The notes under the pieces are model-generated. The model was not told the origin of the DNA, did not search any database, and saw nothing but the letters and a program-made list of their open reading frames with translations. Positions 33,042 through 41,116 of a DNA stretch of 46,989 nucleotides are shown piece by piece. Origin of the DNA: Gammaproteobacteria bacterium (GTDB lineage: Bacteria; Pseudomonadota; Gammaproteobacteria; Steroidobacterales; Steroidobacteraceae); assembly GCA_025357835.1 (NCBI GenBank), contig JANYLM010000020.1, positions 1 through 46,989 of the forward strand, in the 5' to 3' direction. The position numbers were made by a program, and so were the translations under genes. The number at the start of each line of letters is the position of its first letter. Positions within the stretch are counted from its first letter, which is position 1.

Positions 33042-34595
33042 ATGGCCGCGACGGAAGAGCTACAGCCCCTGACCGGTGCCACGAAGCTGCTTGGCACCGT
33101 GTCCCTGGCGCTCGCCACGTTCATGAACGTGCTCGACACATCCATTGCGAACGTGTCGCTGTCTTCGATCGGCGGTGATCTCGGCGTTTCGACCACACAA
33201 GTGACCTGGGTGATTACCTCTTTCGGCGTCGCCAATGCCATCGCCGTACCCTTGACCGGCTGGCTTAGTCAGCGCTTCGGCGCGGTGCGGCTATTTACCG
33301 TTTCCATCGTCCTGTTCACCATCGCCTCCTTGTTGTGCGGCTTGGCGACTTCACTGCAAGAACTGATCGTCTTCCGAGTTCTGCAGGGTGCGGTGGCGGG
33401 CCCAATGATCCCCCTATCGCAGGCATTGCTGCTGTCGAGTTTCTCTAAGGCGAAGGCGGGTACGGCGCTTGCCATTTGGGCGATGACCACCCTTGTGGCG
33501 CCGGTCATGGGCCCATTATTGGGGGGCTGGATAACCGACAACATTTCCTGGCCTTGGATTTTCTACATCAATATTCCGGTGGGCATGTTCGCCGCCGCGG
33601 TAACCTGGAGCATCTACCGCAGGCGCGAAACGGCGCGCCGCAAATTGCCCATCGATGGAGTCGGCCTGGGGATGCTCATCGTTTGGGTGAGTGCATTGCA
33701 AATCATGCTGGACAAGGGCGAGGAACTCGATTGGTTCCACTCCTCTACAATCATCGCACTGGCCGTGGTCGCGGCGGTCGTGTTCTGTCTGTTCATCGCC
33801 TGGGAGCTGGTCGAAAACGCTCATCCGGTGGTGGATTTGCGTCTTTTCAAGCGCCGCAACTTCTGGACAGGAACTCTGGCGTTCGCTTTGGGGTATGGCG
33901 TGTTTTTCGGCAATGTCGTGGTGCTGCCGCTTTGGCTGCAGCAGTACATGGGATACACCGCCACCGAAGCCGGCATGCTCACCGCGCCGGTCGGGATTCT
34001 GGCGCTGCTGCTGTCGCCATTCGTCGGGCGCTGGGTGGGCAGAGTAGACCAACGTTTGCTCGCAACCGTGGCCTTCGTGATTTTCGGGATTTCGCTGTAC
34101 ATGCGCACCCGTTACAACACTCAGGCGGATTTCGGATTTCTGGTGGCGCCCATCATCGTGCAGGGCGCCGCCATGGCGTTTTTCTTCGTGCCGCTGGTGA
34201 GCCTGATACTCACGGGCCTTGCGCCGGAGCGCATACCCGCGGCGTCAGGCCTGTCGAATTTCGCACGCATTCTATCGGGAAGTTTCGGTACCTCGATCGC
34301 GACGACGCTGTGGGATAATCGTGCAATTCTGCATCACGCTCAATTAACCGAATACGTCAGCAATTCCAGCGCAGCAACCCAAGGCTATGTACGGGCATTG
34401 CAGGCCGCAGGTCTTTCGCCGCAACAGGCCGGGGCCGTCATCAATCGCAGCATCGACGTCGAGTCTCATCTCTTGGCCGCCAATGATTTGTTCTGGGTAT
34501 CCTCAATTCTGTTTTTGATCATGATTGGCGTCATCTGGTGCGCAAGGCCCATCAAGACAAACTTGCCTCCAGGGGTTGCCGGCGGCGCCCACTAG
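33042..34595 (+). CDS. DHA2-family MFS drug exporter (EmrB-like), second copy
   Basis: The 517-residue 14-helix exporter is clearly related to the one at 22244-23803. It has LDTSIANVSLSSIGGDLG near 32-49, WLSQRFGAVRLF (motif A), RVLQGAVAGPMIPLSQ (motif B) and GPLLGGWITDNISWPWIFY (motif C) in matching positions. It follows the RND pump gene after 70 bases on the same strand and seems to be the last gene of that operon. It has no adaptor of its own beside it, so it may borrow the EmrA-like or RND adaptor, or work alone at the inner membrane. Confidence 0.9.
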   Translation: MAATEELQPLTGATKLLGTVSLALATFMNVLDTSIANVSLSSIGGDLGVSTTQVTWVITSFGVANAIAVPLTGWLSQRFGAVRLFTVSIVLFTIASLLCGLATSLQELIVFRVLQGAVAGPMIPLSQALLLSSFSKAKAGTALAIWAMTTLVAPVMGPLLGGWITDNISWPWIFYINIPVGMFAAAVTWSIYRRRETARRKLPIDGVGLGMLIVWVSALQIMLDKGEELDWFHSSTIIALAVVAAVVFCLFIAWELVENAHPVVDLRLFKRRNFWTGTLAFALGYGVFFGNVVVLPLWLQQYMGYTATEAGMLTAPVGILALLLSPFVGRWVGRVDQRLLATVAFVIFGISLYMRTRYNTQADFGFLVAPIIVQGAAMAFFFVPLVSLILTGLAPERIPAASGLSNFARILSGSFGTSIATTLWDNRAILHHAQLTEYVSNSSAATQGYVRALQAAGLSPQQAGAVINRSIDVESHLLAANDLFWVSSILFLIMIGVIWCARPIKTNLPPGVAGGAH

Positions 34596-34718
34596 TCGTT
34601 AATTCAACCACTTACATCAACTATATAACAACACTTCTAGAAAACACTGAAAAACCCGCTCCGAACCCACCTTGGGACTGAATTCGTCGATTCCTTCAAA
34701 GACTGTACAAAATCCGCG

Positions 34719-34746
34719 TTGCGTTTCTACGATTGTCTTGTATATT
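34719..34746 (+). promoter_or_regulatory. Putative sigma-70 promoter
   Basis: A -35 box TTGCGT (34719-34724) and a -10 box TATATT (34741-34746) are separated by 16 bases in an AT-richer stretch. Transcription would begin near 34753, about 90 bases before the small gene at 34842. Confidence 0.55.
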
Positions 34747-34755
34747 CCGATTGCA

Positions 34756-34777
34756 GAGTCTTGATTTAACAAGACTC
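34756..34777 (+). promoter_or_regulatory. Perfect hairpin / operator at the transcript start
   Basis: GAGTCTTG and CAAGACTC form perfect 8-base arms around the loop ATTTAA, starting a few bases after the predicted transcript start. A second, smaller inverted repeat, GAAACC/GGTTTC, lies at 34797-34815. The first could be a repressor site or a 5' mRNA-stabilising stem for the gene at 34842. Confidence 0.5.
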
Positions 34778-34841
34778 GAGCCGGGGTTACAGCCTCGAAA
34801 CCACTTTAAGGTTTCAGTCTTAACAAGTTGATGAGGCGTCC

Positions 34842-35231
34842 ATGATCAGCGTCTGGGAAAGTTTCCATTTTGCCACCCTGGAGCTGGTGCGCTCCACCCC
34901 GATCAAGCAGCGCTTGGTGTGCGCCTACCGTCGCCACCTGGCCCCTCTTCCGGAAGATGATTTGCCAGAGGAAATTCGCCCATTCTTTGGTCAAGTCATG
35001 CGTTGTTTGCGCGGCGTGCAACCCTTGCCCGGAGAAGACGCGGTGGCAGCGTCCGTGCGCAAGATGTCGAATCATGAAGCCGACGAGTGCGCCGCACTGA
35101 TCGTCGAGATCTTCGGCCTTATGTGCCGCGCCACGGTTGCATCGAACCGCCCGAATGCAGTGGTGCAATTGCACAGCGTGGATCGCGCTGCCTTGGACTA
35201 TGAAGCGCCGGCGCTGATCGCAAATAGCTAA
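34842..35231 (+). CDS. Small conserved-looking hypothetical protein
   Basis: I do not recognise this 129-residue protein. It is a soluble, mostly helical-looking sequence opening MISVWESFHFATLEL, with no signal peptide or membrane helix and cysteines at 27, 55, 83 and 94. Codon pattern and base composition look like neighbouring genes. It has its own promoter and a structured 5' leader (34756-34815) and stands alone between the efflux locus and the TIR-like gene, which faces it 16 bases away. The size, promoter and clean start make it a likely real gene; function unknown. Confidence 0.7.
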   Translation: MISVWESFHFATLELVRSTPIKQRLVCAYRRHLAPLPEDDLPEEIRPFFGQVMRCLRGVQPLPGEDAVAASVRKMSNHEADECAALIVEIFGLMCRATVASNRPNAVVQLHSVDRAALDYEAPALIANS

Positions 35232-35247
35232 ATTACTCTGGGTAGGG

Positions 35248-35703
35248 CTAGTCGAGCTTGAATTCTATGGTGTCCCAGCGCGTCGTTTCCTGATGGCGCG
35301 CTTGGCGGCGCAAGGCATCGATCAGATTGCGTTCATTCCAAGCGCTGACTTCATCCGCGAGATCCTTGATAGCTTTGGGCAGCGGCTCCGTCGAACCGAA
35401 ATTTTCCATGGCGACGATCGGCCGATCGGCAGCCTTGGCGAAGTTCATCTGAAACAGAACTAACTCCGGCGCAATCTGGTACACCGCGGGGAGCACGACA
35501 ATCACCTCGCACGGTGCGATTTGCCGCCGTAGATCTTCGCGCTGCGATTCCTTGTCGATGGGCCGCTTTGCCTGAGGCTGGCTGGTATTGAGATAGTAAA
35601 AAGTTCCCGACGCCTCGAGGTATTCGAAAACCCGAGCATAGTCGTCGTTTTCCACCCAGGCGTGAGTCACGAACAAGCGGATCGGGTTGGTTTGGGCGGA
35701 CAT
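35248..35703 (-). CDS. ThsB-like TIR-domain protein
   Basis: The 151-residue protein is a single TIR-like domain of the MTH538/ThsB type (DUF1863). It opens with RLFVTHAW (9-16), as in the RLFISHSW start of the family. Then come VFEYLE (25-30), the block LRRQIAPCEVIVVLPAVY (58-75) and Glu80 in APELVLFQMNFA, a candidate catalytic glutamate. ThsB proteins of Thoeris defence make cyclic ADP-ribose-type signals. Here no ThsA (SIR2/SLOG) effector is nearby. It is divergent from an EEP-family hydrolase with a very short gap. Domain call is by pattern; NAD use is unproven. Confidence 0.7.
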   Translation of the reverse strand: MSAQTNPIRLFVTHAWVENDDYARVFEYLEASGTFYYLNTSQPQAKRPIDKESQREDLRRQIAPCEVIVVLPAVYQIAPELVLFQMNFAKAADRPIVAMENFGSTEPLPKAIKDLADEVSAWNERNLIDALRRQARHQETTRWDTIEFKLD

Positions 35704-35756
35704 ACGCCTAGTGTAGCGTGACGATGGTCATGCGCGAACACCCAAGCGCCGATACA

Positions 35757-36521
35757 ATGGTGCGGGTGCGATTGCTGATTTACAACATAAGATACGCTAC
35801 CGGGACCGGGCCCGCCTTCCACCTTCCCGTGCCGGGCGCCGGCTACCTTCGCTCCAGCCGGCAGGTTCTGTCGCAGATCACCGACTTTATCAAGCAGCAG
35901 GACCCCGACGTCGTCGGCCTGATAGAAGTCGATATCGGCTCCATCCGCACAGGGATGGTCAACCAGGCGGACTTCATCGCTCGCTCCCTGGGACATTACT
36001 CCACCTTCGAATGTAAGTATGGAGTCTCCTCGGTGAACCATCTGGTCCCGATCGTGCGCAAGCAAGCCAACGCCTTTCTTGCGGCACCGCGAGTTCGTGG
36101 CGAACGCTTCCACTATTTTGATACCGGAATCAAACGGCTCATCATCGAATTGGAACTCGATGATGTGGCGATTTTTCTGGTGCATTTGTCGTTGAAGTTC
36201 AGGCACAGGCAGTACCAGCTACGGTATTTGTATGATTTGGTGCGCAAAACCCGCAAGCCCGTTATTGTGGCGGGAGACTTCAATACCTACTGGGGCGATC
36301 ACGAACTATATTTGTTCACTCAAGCAGCCGGATTGACCAGCGCCAATCTACACGGCCTACCGTCCTATCCCAGCCGCAGTCCGCGCAAGGAGCTGGATTT
36401 CATTTTGCACAGCGCCCAGATCGAGGTGAATCGCTTTGCAATACCCGACGTTCAATTCTCGGATCATCTGCCGCTGATATGTGATTTCACCATACATCAG
36501 GGAGCCCGCCAGGCGGCTTAA
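35757..36521 (+). CDS. Endonuclease/exonuclease/phosphatase (EEP) family hydrolase
   Basis: The protein is 254 residues from ATG 35757; upstream in-frame ATGs (from 35718) would crowd the divergent TIR start, and GTG 35766 is also possible. The EEP core is complete: LLIYNIRYATG at the start (Asn), GLIEVD (metal Glu) near 57, AGDFNTYWGDHE (Asp/Asn) near 171 and SDHLPLICDF (catalytic Asp-His) near 236. Members cut nucleic acids, phosphoinositides or sphingomyelin. No signal peptide is seen, so it is cytoplasmic. Its stop TAA overlaps the ATG of the next gene (TAATG). Substrate unknown. Confidence 0.88.
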   Translation: MVRVRLLIYNIRYATGTGPAFHLPVPGAGYLRSSRQVLSQITDFIKQQDPDVVGLIEVDIGSIRTGMVNQADFIARSLGHYSTFECKYGVSSVNHLVPIVRKQANAFLAAPRVRGERFHYFDTGIKRLIIELELDDVAIFLVHLSLKFRHRQYQLRYLYDLVRKTRKPVIVAGDFNTYWGDHELYLFTQAAGLTSANLHGLPSYPSRSPRKELDFILHSAQIEVNRFAIPDVQFSDHLPLICDFTIHQGARQAA

Positions 36522-38548
36522 TGGCTGATACCCAGACCTGGTCCTTAGAAATCGACGCCGACCACATTGCCTGGTTGGTGTGCGATACGCCCGGAACCTC
36601 CACTAACGTACTGTCGGCCCCGGTGCTGCGGGACCTTGCCGCGCAGCTGAAGGACGTCGCTGCTAAACGGCCTGCCGGACTAGTGATTCGCTCCGCCAAG
36701 GCAAGTGGCTTCATCGCGGGCGCCGACATCAAGGAATTCCTCCAGATCGGCAGCCCCGAGGAGGCATTTGAGCTGGTGCGTGCCGGACAGGCCGTCTTGC
36801 AGACTCTTGAGGACCTGCCCTGCCCCAGCGTCGCCGCCCTGCACGGCTTCGTCCTGGGAGGCGGCCTGGAGCTCGCACTGGCCTGCACCTATCGAGTGGG
36901 CGCGGACGATGCCTCGCTATCCTTAGGTTTACCCGAAGTACTTCTCGGCATCCACCCAGGCTTCGGCGGCACGGTGCGTAGCGTACGCCTTATCGGCGTA
37001 CGCCCTGCGCTGGATCTCCTGATCAAAGGCAAACCGTACAAAGGCGCGCGCGCCCTTCGGGTTGGTCTGATCGACGAGCTCGTTCCTGCGTCCACGTTGC
37101 TTGAGCGCGCCAAGGCTCGGCTGCTGCAATCGCCGCCGCGAGCAACGGCGCCCTTCGTCGACAAGCTCTTGAATATGAGCGCGGTACGCCCCTTCATCGC
37201 GAGGCAGACCGCGGCGACTCTGAGACGCAGCGTACGCCGCGACCAGTACCCGGCTCCCTACGCCATTGTCGATCTGTGGCAGCGCCAGGGCGCAGTCGGT
37301 GCCCGAAGCTATGAGGCGGAAGCGCGCTCCATCAGCGATCTGATGTGCACGCCCACATCGCGTAACTTGGTCCGCGTATTCCTTCTTCAAGACAGACTCA
37401 AAAGCTTGGGCGGCAAGTCGCCTGATGAATTTCGCCATGTGCATGTCGTCGGTGCCGGCGTGATGGGCGGCGATATCGCCGCCTGGTCGGCATTTCGCGG
37501 CATGACGGTTACCTTGCAAGATCGTTCCCTGGATTTGATTCAACCCGCCATGGACCGCGCCAAGTCCTTTTTCGAGAAGCGGCTCAAGGACCCCGCGGCG
37601 GCGGCCGCTGCATTCGCGCGAATGTGCATGGATGTGAAGGGAGATGGCGTCACCGATGCCGACGTCGTCATCGAAGCCATAGTCGAGAACGCCGATGCCA
37701 AGCGTGCCCTATACGCACAGATCGAACCCAATCTCAAGGCGAATGCCATTCTCGCCACCAATACCTCCAGTATCAAGATCGAGACTCTTTGCGAGAAGCT
37801 GGCGGATCCCAGCCGTCTGGTCGGCATGCATTTCTTCAATCCCGTGGCGCAATTGCAGTTGGTGGAGATCGTGCACGGTACGAGCACGCAACCTCAAGTG
37901 GCGCAGAACGCTCTGCGGTTCGCTCGCAAGCTCGATAAACTGCCGCTACCGTGCAAGAGCGCGCCCGGGTTCGTCGTCAACCGAATTTTGACGCCCTATG
38001 TCAACGAGGCACTTTTTGCCCTGGAAGGCGGTATACCCGCCACGATCATCGACAGCGTCGGCAAGAATTTCGGCATGCCCATGGGGCCGATCGAATTGAC
38101 CGATGTGGTGGGCCTGGACGTCTCCCTGCACGTCGGCCGGGTTCTCGCGGAGGCCTTGCAACGGCGAGTGCCCGATATATTGGTCAAACTGGTCGAACAG
38201 AAAAAATTCGGGCGCAAGAGCGGCGAAGGTTTCTACGTATGGCGAGACGGCAGGCCAGTCAGGCCCGAGGCCTCGCAATTCGCCATACCGGCGGATCTGG
38301 AGGACCGGTTGATGCTGCCCTTGCTCAACGAAGCGGTTGCCTGTTTACGCGAAGGAATCATCGACGATGCCGATTTACTGGACGCAGGGGTCATATTTGC
38401 GACCGGCTTCGCACCTTTTCGAGGCGGGCCGCTGCACTATGCTAAAGCGCGCGGCATCGCCAACGTCACCGCACGGCTGGAGGAACTCGCGCAGCGCTAT
38501 GGCGAACGCTTCCGGCCGGATCCGGGTTGGCGTCAACTAACTGCCTAA
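36521..38548 (+). CDS. Bifunctional enoyl-CoA hydratase / 3-hydroxyacyl-CoA dehydrogenase (FadB/FadJ-like)
   Basis: The 675-residue enzyme carries out two steps of fatty acid beta-oxidation. The N-terminal crotonase domain has GFIAGADIKEF (63-73), Glu117 in GGGLELALA and Glu139 in GLPEVLLGIHPG, matching the two catalytic glutamates of FadB. The dehydrogenase part begins with the NAD fold VVGAGVMGG near 309-317 and has the catalytic His in GMHFFNPVAQLQLVEIV near 430-446. The C-terminal 3HCDH repeat follows. It lacks a neighbouring thiolase, which FadB usually has, so it is nearer FadJ or a specialised version. It overlaps the EEP gene stop by one base. Confidence 0.92.
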   Translation: MADTQTWSLEIDADHIAWLVCDTPGTSTNVLSAPVLRDLAAQLKDVAAKRPAGLVIRSAKASGFIAGADIKEFLQIGSPEEAFELVRAGQAVLQTLEDLPCPSVAALHGFVLGGGLELALACTYRVGADDASLSLGLPEVLLGIHPGFGGTVRSVRLIGVRPALDLLIKGKPYKGARALRVGLIDELVPASTLLERAKARLLQSPPRATAPFVDKLLNMSAVRPFIARQTAATLRRSVRRDQYPAPYAIVDLWQRQGAVGARSYEAEARSISDLMCTPTSRNLVRVFLLQDRLKSLGGKSPDEFRHVHVVGAGVMGGDIAAWSAFRGMTVTLQDRSLDLIQPAMDRAKSFFEKRLKDPAAAAAAFARMCMDVKGDGVTDADVVIEAIVENADAKRALYAQIEPNLKANAILATNTSSIKIETLCEKLADPSRLVGMHFFNPVAQLQLVEIVHGTSTQPQVAQNALRFARKLDKLPLPCKSAPGFVVNRILTPYVNEALFALEGGIPATIIDSVGKNFGMPMGPIELTDVVGLDVSLHVGRVLAEALQRRVPDILVKLVEQKKFGRKSGEGFYVWRDGRPVRPEASQFAIPADLEDRLMLPLLNEAVACLREGIIDDADLLDAGVIFATGFAPFRGGPLHYAKARGIANVTARLEELAQRYGERFRPDPGWRQLTA

Positions 38549-38587
38549 TCCCTTCCCTGTGATCCACTACGTGGGCAGATCTGCCGT

Positions 38588-38636
38588 CGCCTATGGTAGG
38601 ATTCGCAGCCAAAATCATAGGCTTGAACCATAGGCG
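38588..38636. promoter_or_regulatory. 10-bp inverted repeat upstream of the CNBD-rhodanese gene
   Basis: CGCCTATGGT (38588-38597) and its exact complement ACCATAGGCG (38627-38636) flank a 29-base spacer that holds another half-site, CATAGGC (38616-38622). The group lies in the 103-base gap between the fad-like gene and the start at 38652. It looks like an operator with three half-sites. Confidence 0.5.
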
Positions 38637-38651
38637 CCGGCGAATAGCTCG

Positions 38652-39716
38652 ATGGATGAACGACCTCTCGATCTTGCGATACTCCGGACATTCTCGCCGC
38701 TCGACGGGTTGAAGGCCGAGAATCTGCACGCGCTCGCGCGCAAGACCACTATTCGGGACTTGGGCGCCGGGCGCGTTCTTTTCAAAGAAGGTGATACCGA
38801 CAAGCGCACCTTTTACCTGGTTGCCGGAATCGTGGAACTGCGGGCAGACGACAAGCTCATCGGCACCATACGCGCCGGGACCCCCGAAGCGCGGGCGGCG
38901 CTCGCGCCCAGTCTGCCGCGAAAATTCACCGCTCGTGCGGCTGTCGATCTCGAATACATCATGATCGACAGCGATTTACTGGACGTCCTGCTGACCTGGG
39001 ACCAGACCGGCCAGTACGAGGTGGCTGAGTTGCGCGGCGACGGCCTCGACGTGACGGGCGACTGGATGACAACGCTGCTGCAGACCAAGGCGTTTCATCG
39101 CATCCCGCCGGCGAATATCCAAGCGATTTTCATGCGTATGCAGCGCATTAACTATCGCGCCGGCGATATCGTCATAAAACAGGGAACTGAGGGCGATTAT
39201 TTCTACGTTGTCGTGGCAGGGAAATGCGTGGTGACGCGCGAGACCCCGTTGAACAAGGAAGGCATCAAGCTCGCCGAACTGAGCCCGGGGGACAGTTTCG
39301 GTGAGGAAGCCTTGATTGCTGAGGCGAAACGCAACGCAACAGTGACCATGTCCAGCGACGGGACGCTCATGCGGCTGGGCAAGAACGATTTCCAGACCCT
39401 GCTCAATGAACCCCTATTGCAATGGGTGGATCACGACAAGGCCAAAGAAATAGTCGCCGCCGGCGGCAAGTGGCTGGATGTGCGCCTACCCAGCGAATTC
39501 CAAAACTTCCGCATCGACGGCGCGGTCAATATCCCGCTGTACTTCATTCGGCTGAAGCTCAACGCCCTGGATAAGAACACCCAGTACGTGGTGTGCTGCG
39601 ACACGGGCCGCCGCAGCTCCGCGGCGGCATACATCCTGAGTGAACGTGGTTTCGAAGCCTATGTATTGAAAGGTGGCCTTGCCGCCACTGAGGCGGCACG
39701 CTCGCATAGAGGTTAA
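38652..39716 (+). CDS. Two cyclic-nucleotide-binding domains fused to a rhodanese domain
   Basis: The 354-residue protein has a first CNBD-like domain (about 11-115; LGAGRVLFKEGD, FYLVAGIVEL) lacking a good phosphate-binding cassette. A second CNBD (about 142-255) is better kept, with GDSFGEEALIAEAKRNATV (213-231) in the cassette position. A C-terminal rhodanese domain (about 258-350) has LDVRLPSEF, the active-loop Cys316 in CCDTGRRS and a preceding Cys315. No DNA-binding or membrane domain is present. It may bind cyclic nucleotide and control sulfur transfer or use the rhodanese as a sensor. It is convergent with pilZ. The domain order is unusual but clear. Confidence 0.85.
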   Translation: MDERPLDLAILRTFSPLDGLKAENLHALARKTTIRDLGAGRVLFKEGDTDKRTFYLVAGIVELRADDKLIGTIRAGTPEARAALAPSLPRKFTARAAVDLEYIMIDSDLLDVLLTWDQTGQYEVAELRGDGLDVTGDWMTTLLQTKAFHRIPPANIQAIFMRMQRINYRAGDIVIKQGTEGDYFYVVVAGKCVVTRETPLNKEGIKLAELSPGDSFGEEALIAEAKRNATVTMSSDGTLMRLGKNDFQTLLNEPLLQWVDHDKAKEIVAAGGKWLDVRLPSEFQNFRIDGAVNIPLYFIRLKLNALDKNTQYVVCCDTGRRSSAAAYILSERGFEAYVLKGGLAATEAARSHRG

Positions 39717-39721
39717 CGCTC

Positions 39722-40072
39722 TTACATCGTGTGCGTGGGCTTGTCCCCACCCAAGGCACCGGCAAGATAATTCTCGATCTTCTTTTGAGTGTTGCCGCGG
39801 TCCTGATCGCTGAACTGCACGCCAATGCCCGCGGTGCGCTTGCCCTGCGCACCCTTGGGGGTCATCCAGATCACGCGGCCGGCGACCGGCAGCTTCTCTT
39901 CCTCGCCCATGAGATTCAGCAGCATGAAGACTTCGTCGCCCAAGCGGTAATTGCTGTTCGTCGGAATGAACAGGCCGCCGTTCTTCACGAAGGGCATATA
40001 GGCAAGGTACAGCGCGCTCTTATCCTTGATGGTAAGCGTCAGCAAACCCGGTTTATTACTTGGACTTCGCAA
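39722..40072 (-). CDS. pilZ: Type IV pilus PilZ-domain protein
   Basis: The 116-residue protein matches the single-domain PilZ of gammaproteobacterial type IV pili: LTIKDKSALYLAYMPF, KNGGLFIPTN, GDEVFMLLNLM, VAGRVIWMTPKGAQG and GIGVQF in order. It lacks the RxxxR of c-di-GMP-binding PilZ proteins at the N-terminus; this subgroup generally does not bind the nucleotide and instead works with PilB and FimX. The TTG at 40072 is the only start after an in-frame stop, with AGGA very close upstream. It lies 24 bases after holB, the standard holB-pilZ arrangement of Pseudomonas and Xanthomonas. Confidence 0.92.
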   Translation of the reverse strand: MRSPSNKPGLLTLTIKDKSALYLAYMPFVKNGGLFIPTNSNYRLGDEVFMLLNLMGEEEKLPVAGRVIWMTPKGAQGKRTAGIGVQFSDQDRGNTQKKIENYLAGALGGDKPTHTM

Positions 40073-40096
40073 TTCCTACCATTCCCACAATAAGCC

Positions 40097-41116
40097 TTAA
40101 TTAGCCAGCGCGGTTCGACCACCGAGCAGGAAGGCCTCCAGCGCCAGTTGTTGATTCATGCCGGTCGATGCAAAACGCCGCAACTCGCGGGCGGCGTCCA
40201 GCAGCTCGAATAGCGCTCTTATCTTGGCCTTAAGTAAAGCGGCAGGCAAGCGGACCGGTTCCGCACTTTGATGCGAATTGCCGGCGGTAGTCCACTCATG
40301 TACCCGCCGTGTGATCCAGTTCTCAAGCCAGGCGATGCGCAGCCCAGGATTGGACTTTATCCAGCGCTCGGCCAACAGGGTTACGTCCACGGAACCGGCC
40401 CCTAGCTGCTGGAGGGACTCCCGCATGTCCGAATCGAGCGCCGCCACACTGGCCGCATCCAATTCCAGAGCCCGCAAGGGCGCGCCGCCGGCAAGTGCCA
40501 GGGCAGCATCCCACGATCGCGCCTGCGGGAAACCGGCTGCGCCGCCGGCCGTGGGATGCGCCTCGGCGCGCTGCTTGAGCCACGCCATCGCGACCTCCGT
40601 CGGCGGTGGTGACAAGGTCATTCTCAAACAGCGGCTGGCGATGGTCGCGGGCAGCCGATGATTCGGCCTGGCAATCATGATCAGCACGGTGTTAGCGGTG
40701 GGCTCTTCTAGAGTCTTCAAGAATGCATTGGCGCCGTTGGCATTGAGCGACTCGGCGCCTTCGATGACCGCCACTTTGAAACCGCCTCTATAGCTCTTGA
40801 GCGATAAGCTGTCGATCAAGTCGCGCACCTGGTCGACCTTAATTTGCTGCGCGTCCTCCTCGAGACGCACCACATGGGAATCCGGATGGCAGTCGGATCG
40901 TAACAATTGGCATGACGCGCAGACGCCGCAGGGACGCACGCCCCGGCATTCGCATAGGGCCAGAGCGGTTATCCAACTCGCCAGTTGCTCGGCTCCCAGT
41001 CCTGGGGTGGACAGCACCAAGAGCGAATGCGGCAGTCGCTGCGCAGCGAGTGCGGCCCGCATACGCGTTTGCGCGCTTTGCAGCCAAGGCAGCGAATCAG
41101 CGCTCAAGAAATCCAT
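40097..41116 (-). CDS. holB: DNA polymerase III subunit delta'
   Basis: The 339-residue clamp-loader subunit has a degenerate P-loop (STPGLGAEQLA, lacking the Lys of GKT, as usual for delta'). It also has the zinc-binding cysteines in CRGVRPCGVCASC (about 54-66), the block VIEGAESLNANGANAFLKTLEEP and the SRC motif in ATIASRCLRM. It joins the DnaX complex that loads the sliding clamp at replication forks. The start overlaps tmk by 13 bases, and pilZ follows. All family hallmarks are present. Confidence 0.94.
   Translation of the reverse strand: MDFLSADSLPWLQSAQTRMRAALAAQRLPHSLLVLSTPGLGAEQLASWITALALCECRGVRPCGVCASCQLLRSDCHPDSHVVRLEEDAQQIKVDQVRDLIDSLSLKSYRGGFKVAVIEGAESLNANGANAFLKTLEEPTANTVLIMIARPNHRLPATIASRCLRMTLSPPPTEVAMAWLKQRAEAHPTAGGAAGFPQARSWDAALALAGGAPLRALELDAASVAALDSDMRESLQQLGAGSVDVTLLAERWIKSNPGLRIAWLENWITRRVHEWTTAGNSHQSAEPVRLPAALLKAKIRALFELLDAARELRRFASTGMNQQLALEAFLLGGRTALAN

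Noticed and set aside
35248..35703. Full Thoeris system
   Set aside because: No ThsA-like SIR2/SLOG gene lies nearby, so only a lone ThsB-like TIR gene can be claimed.
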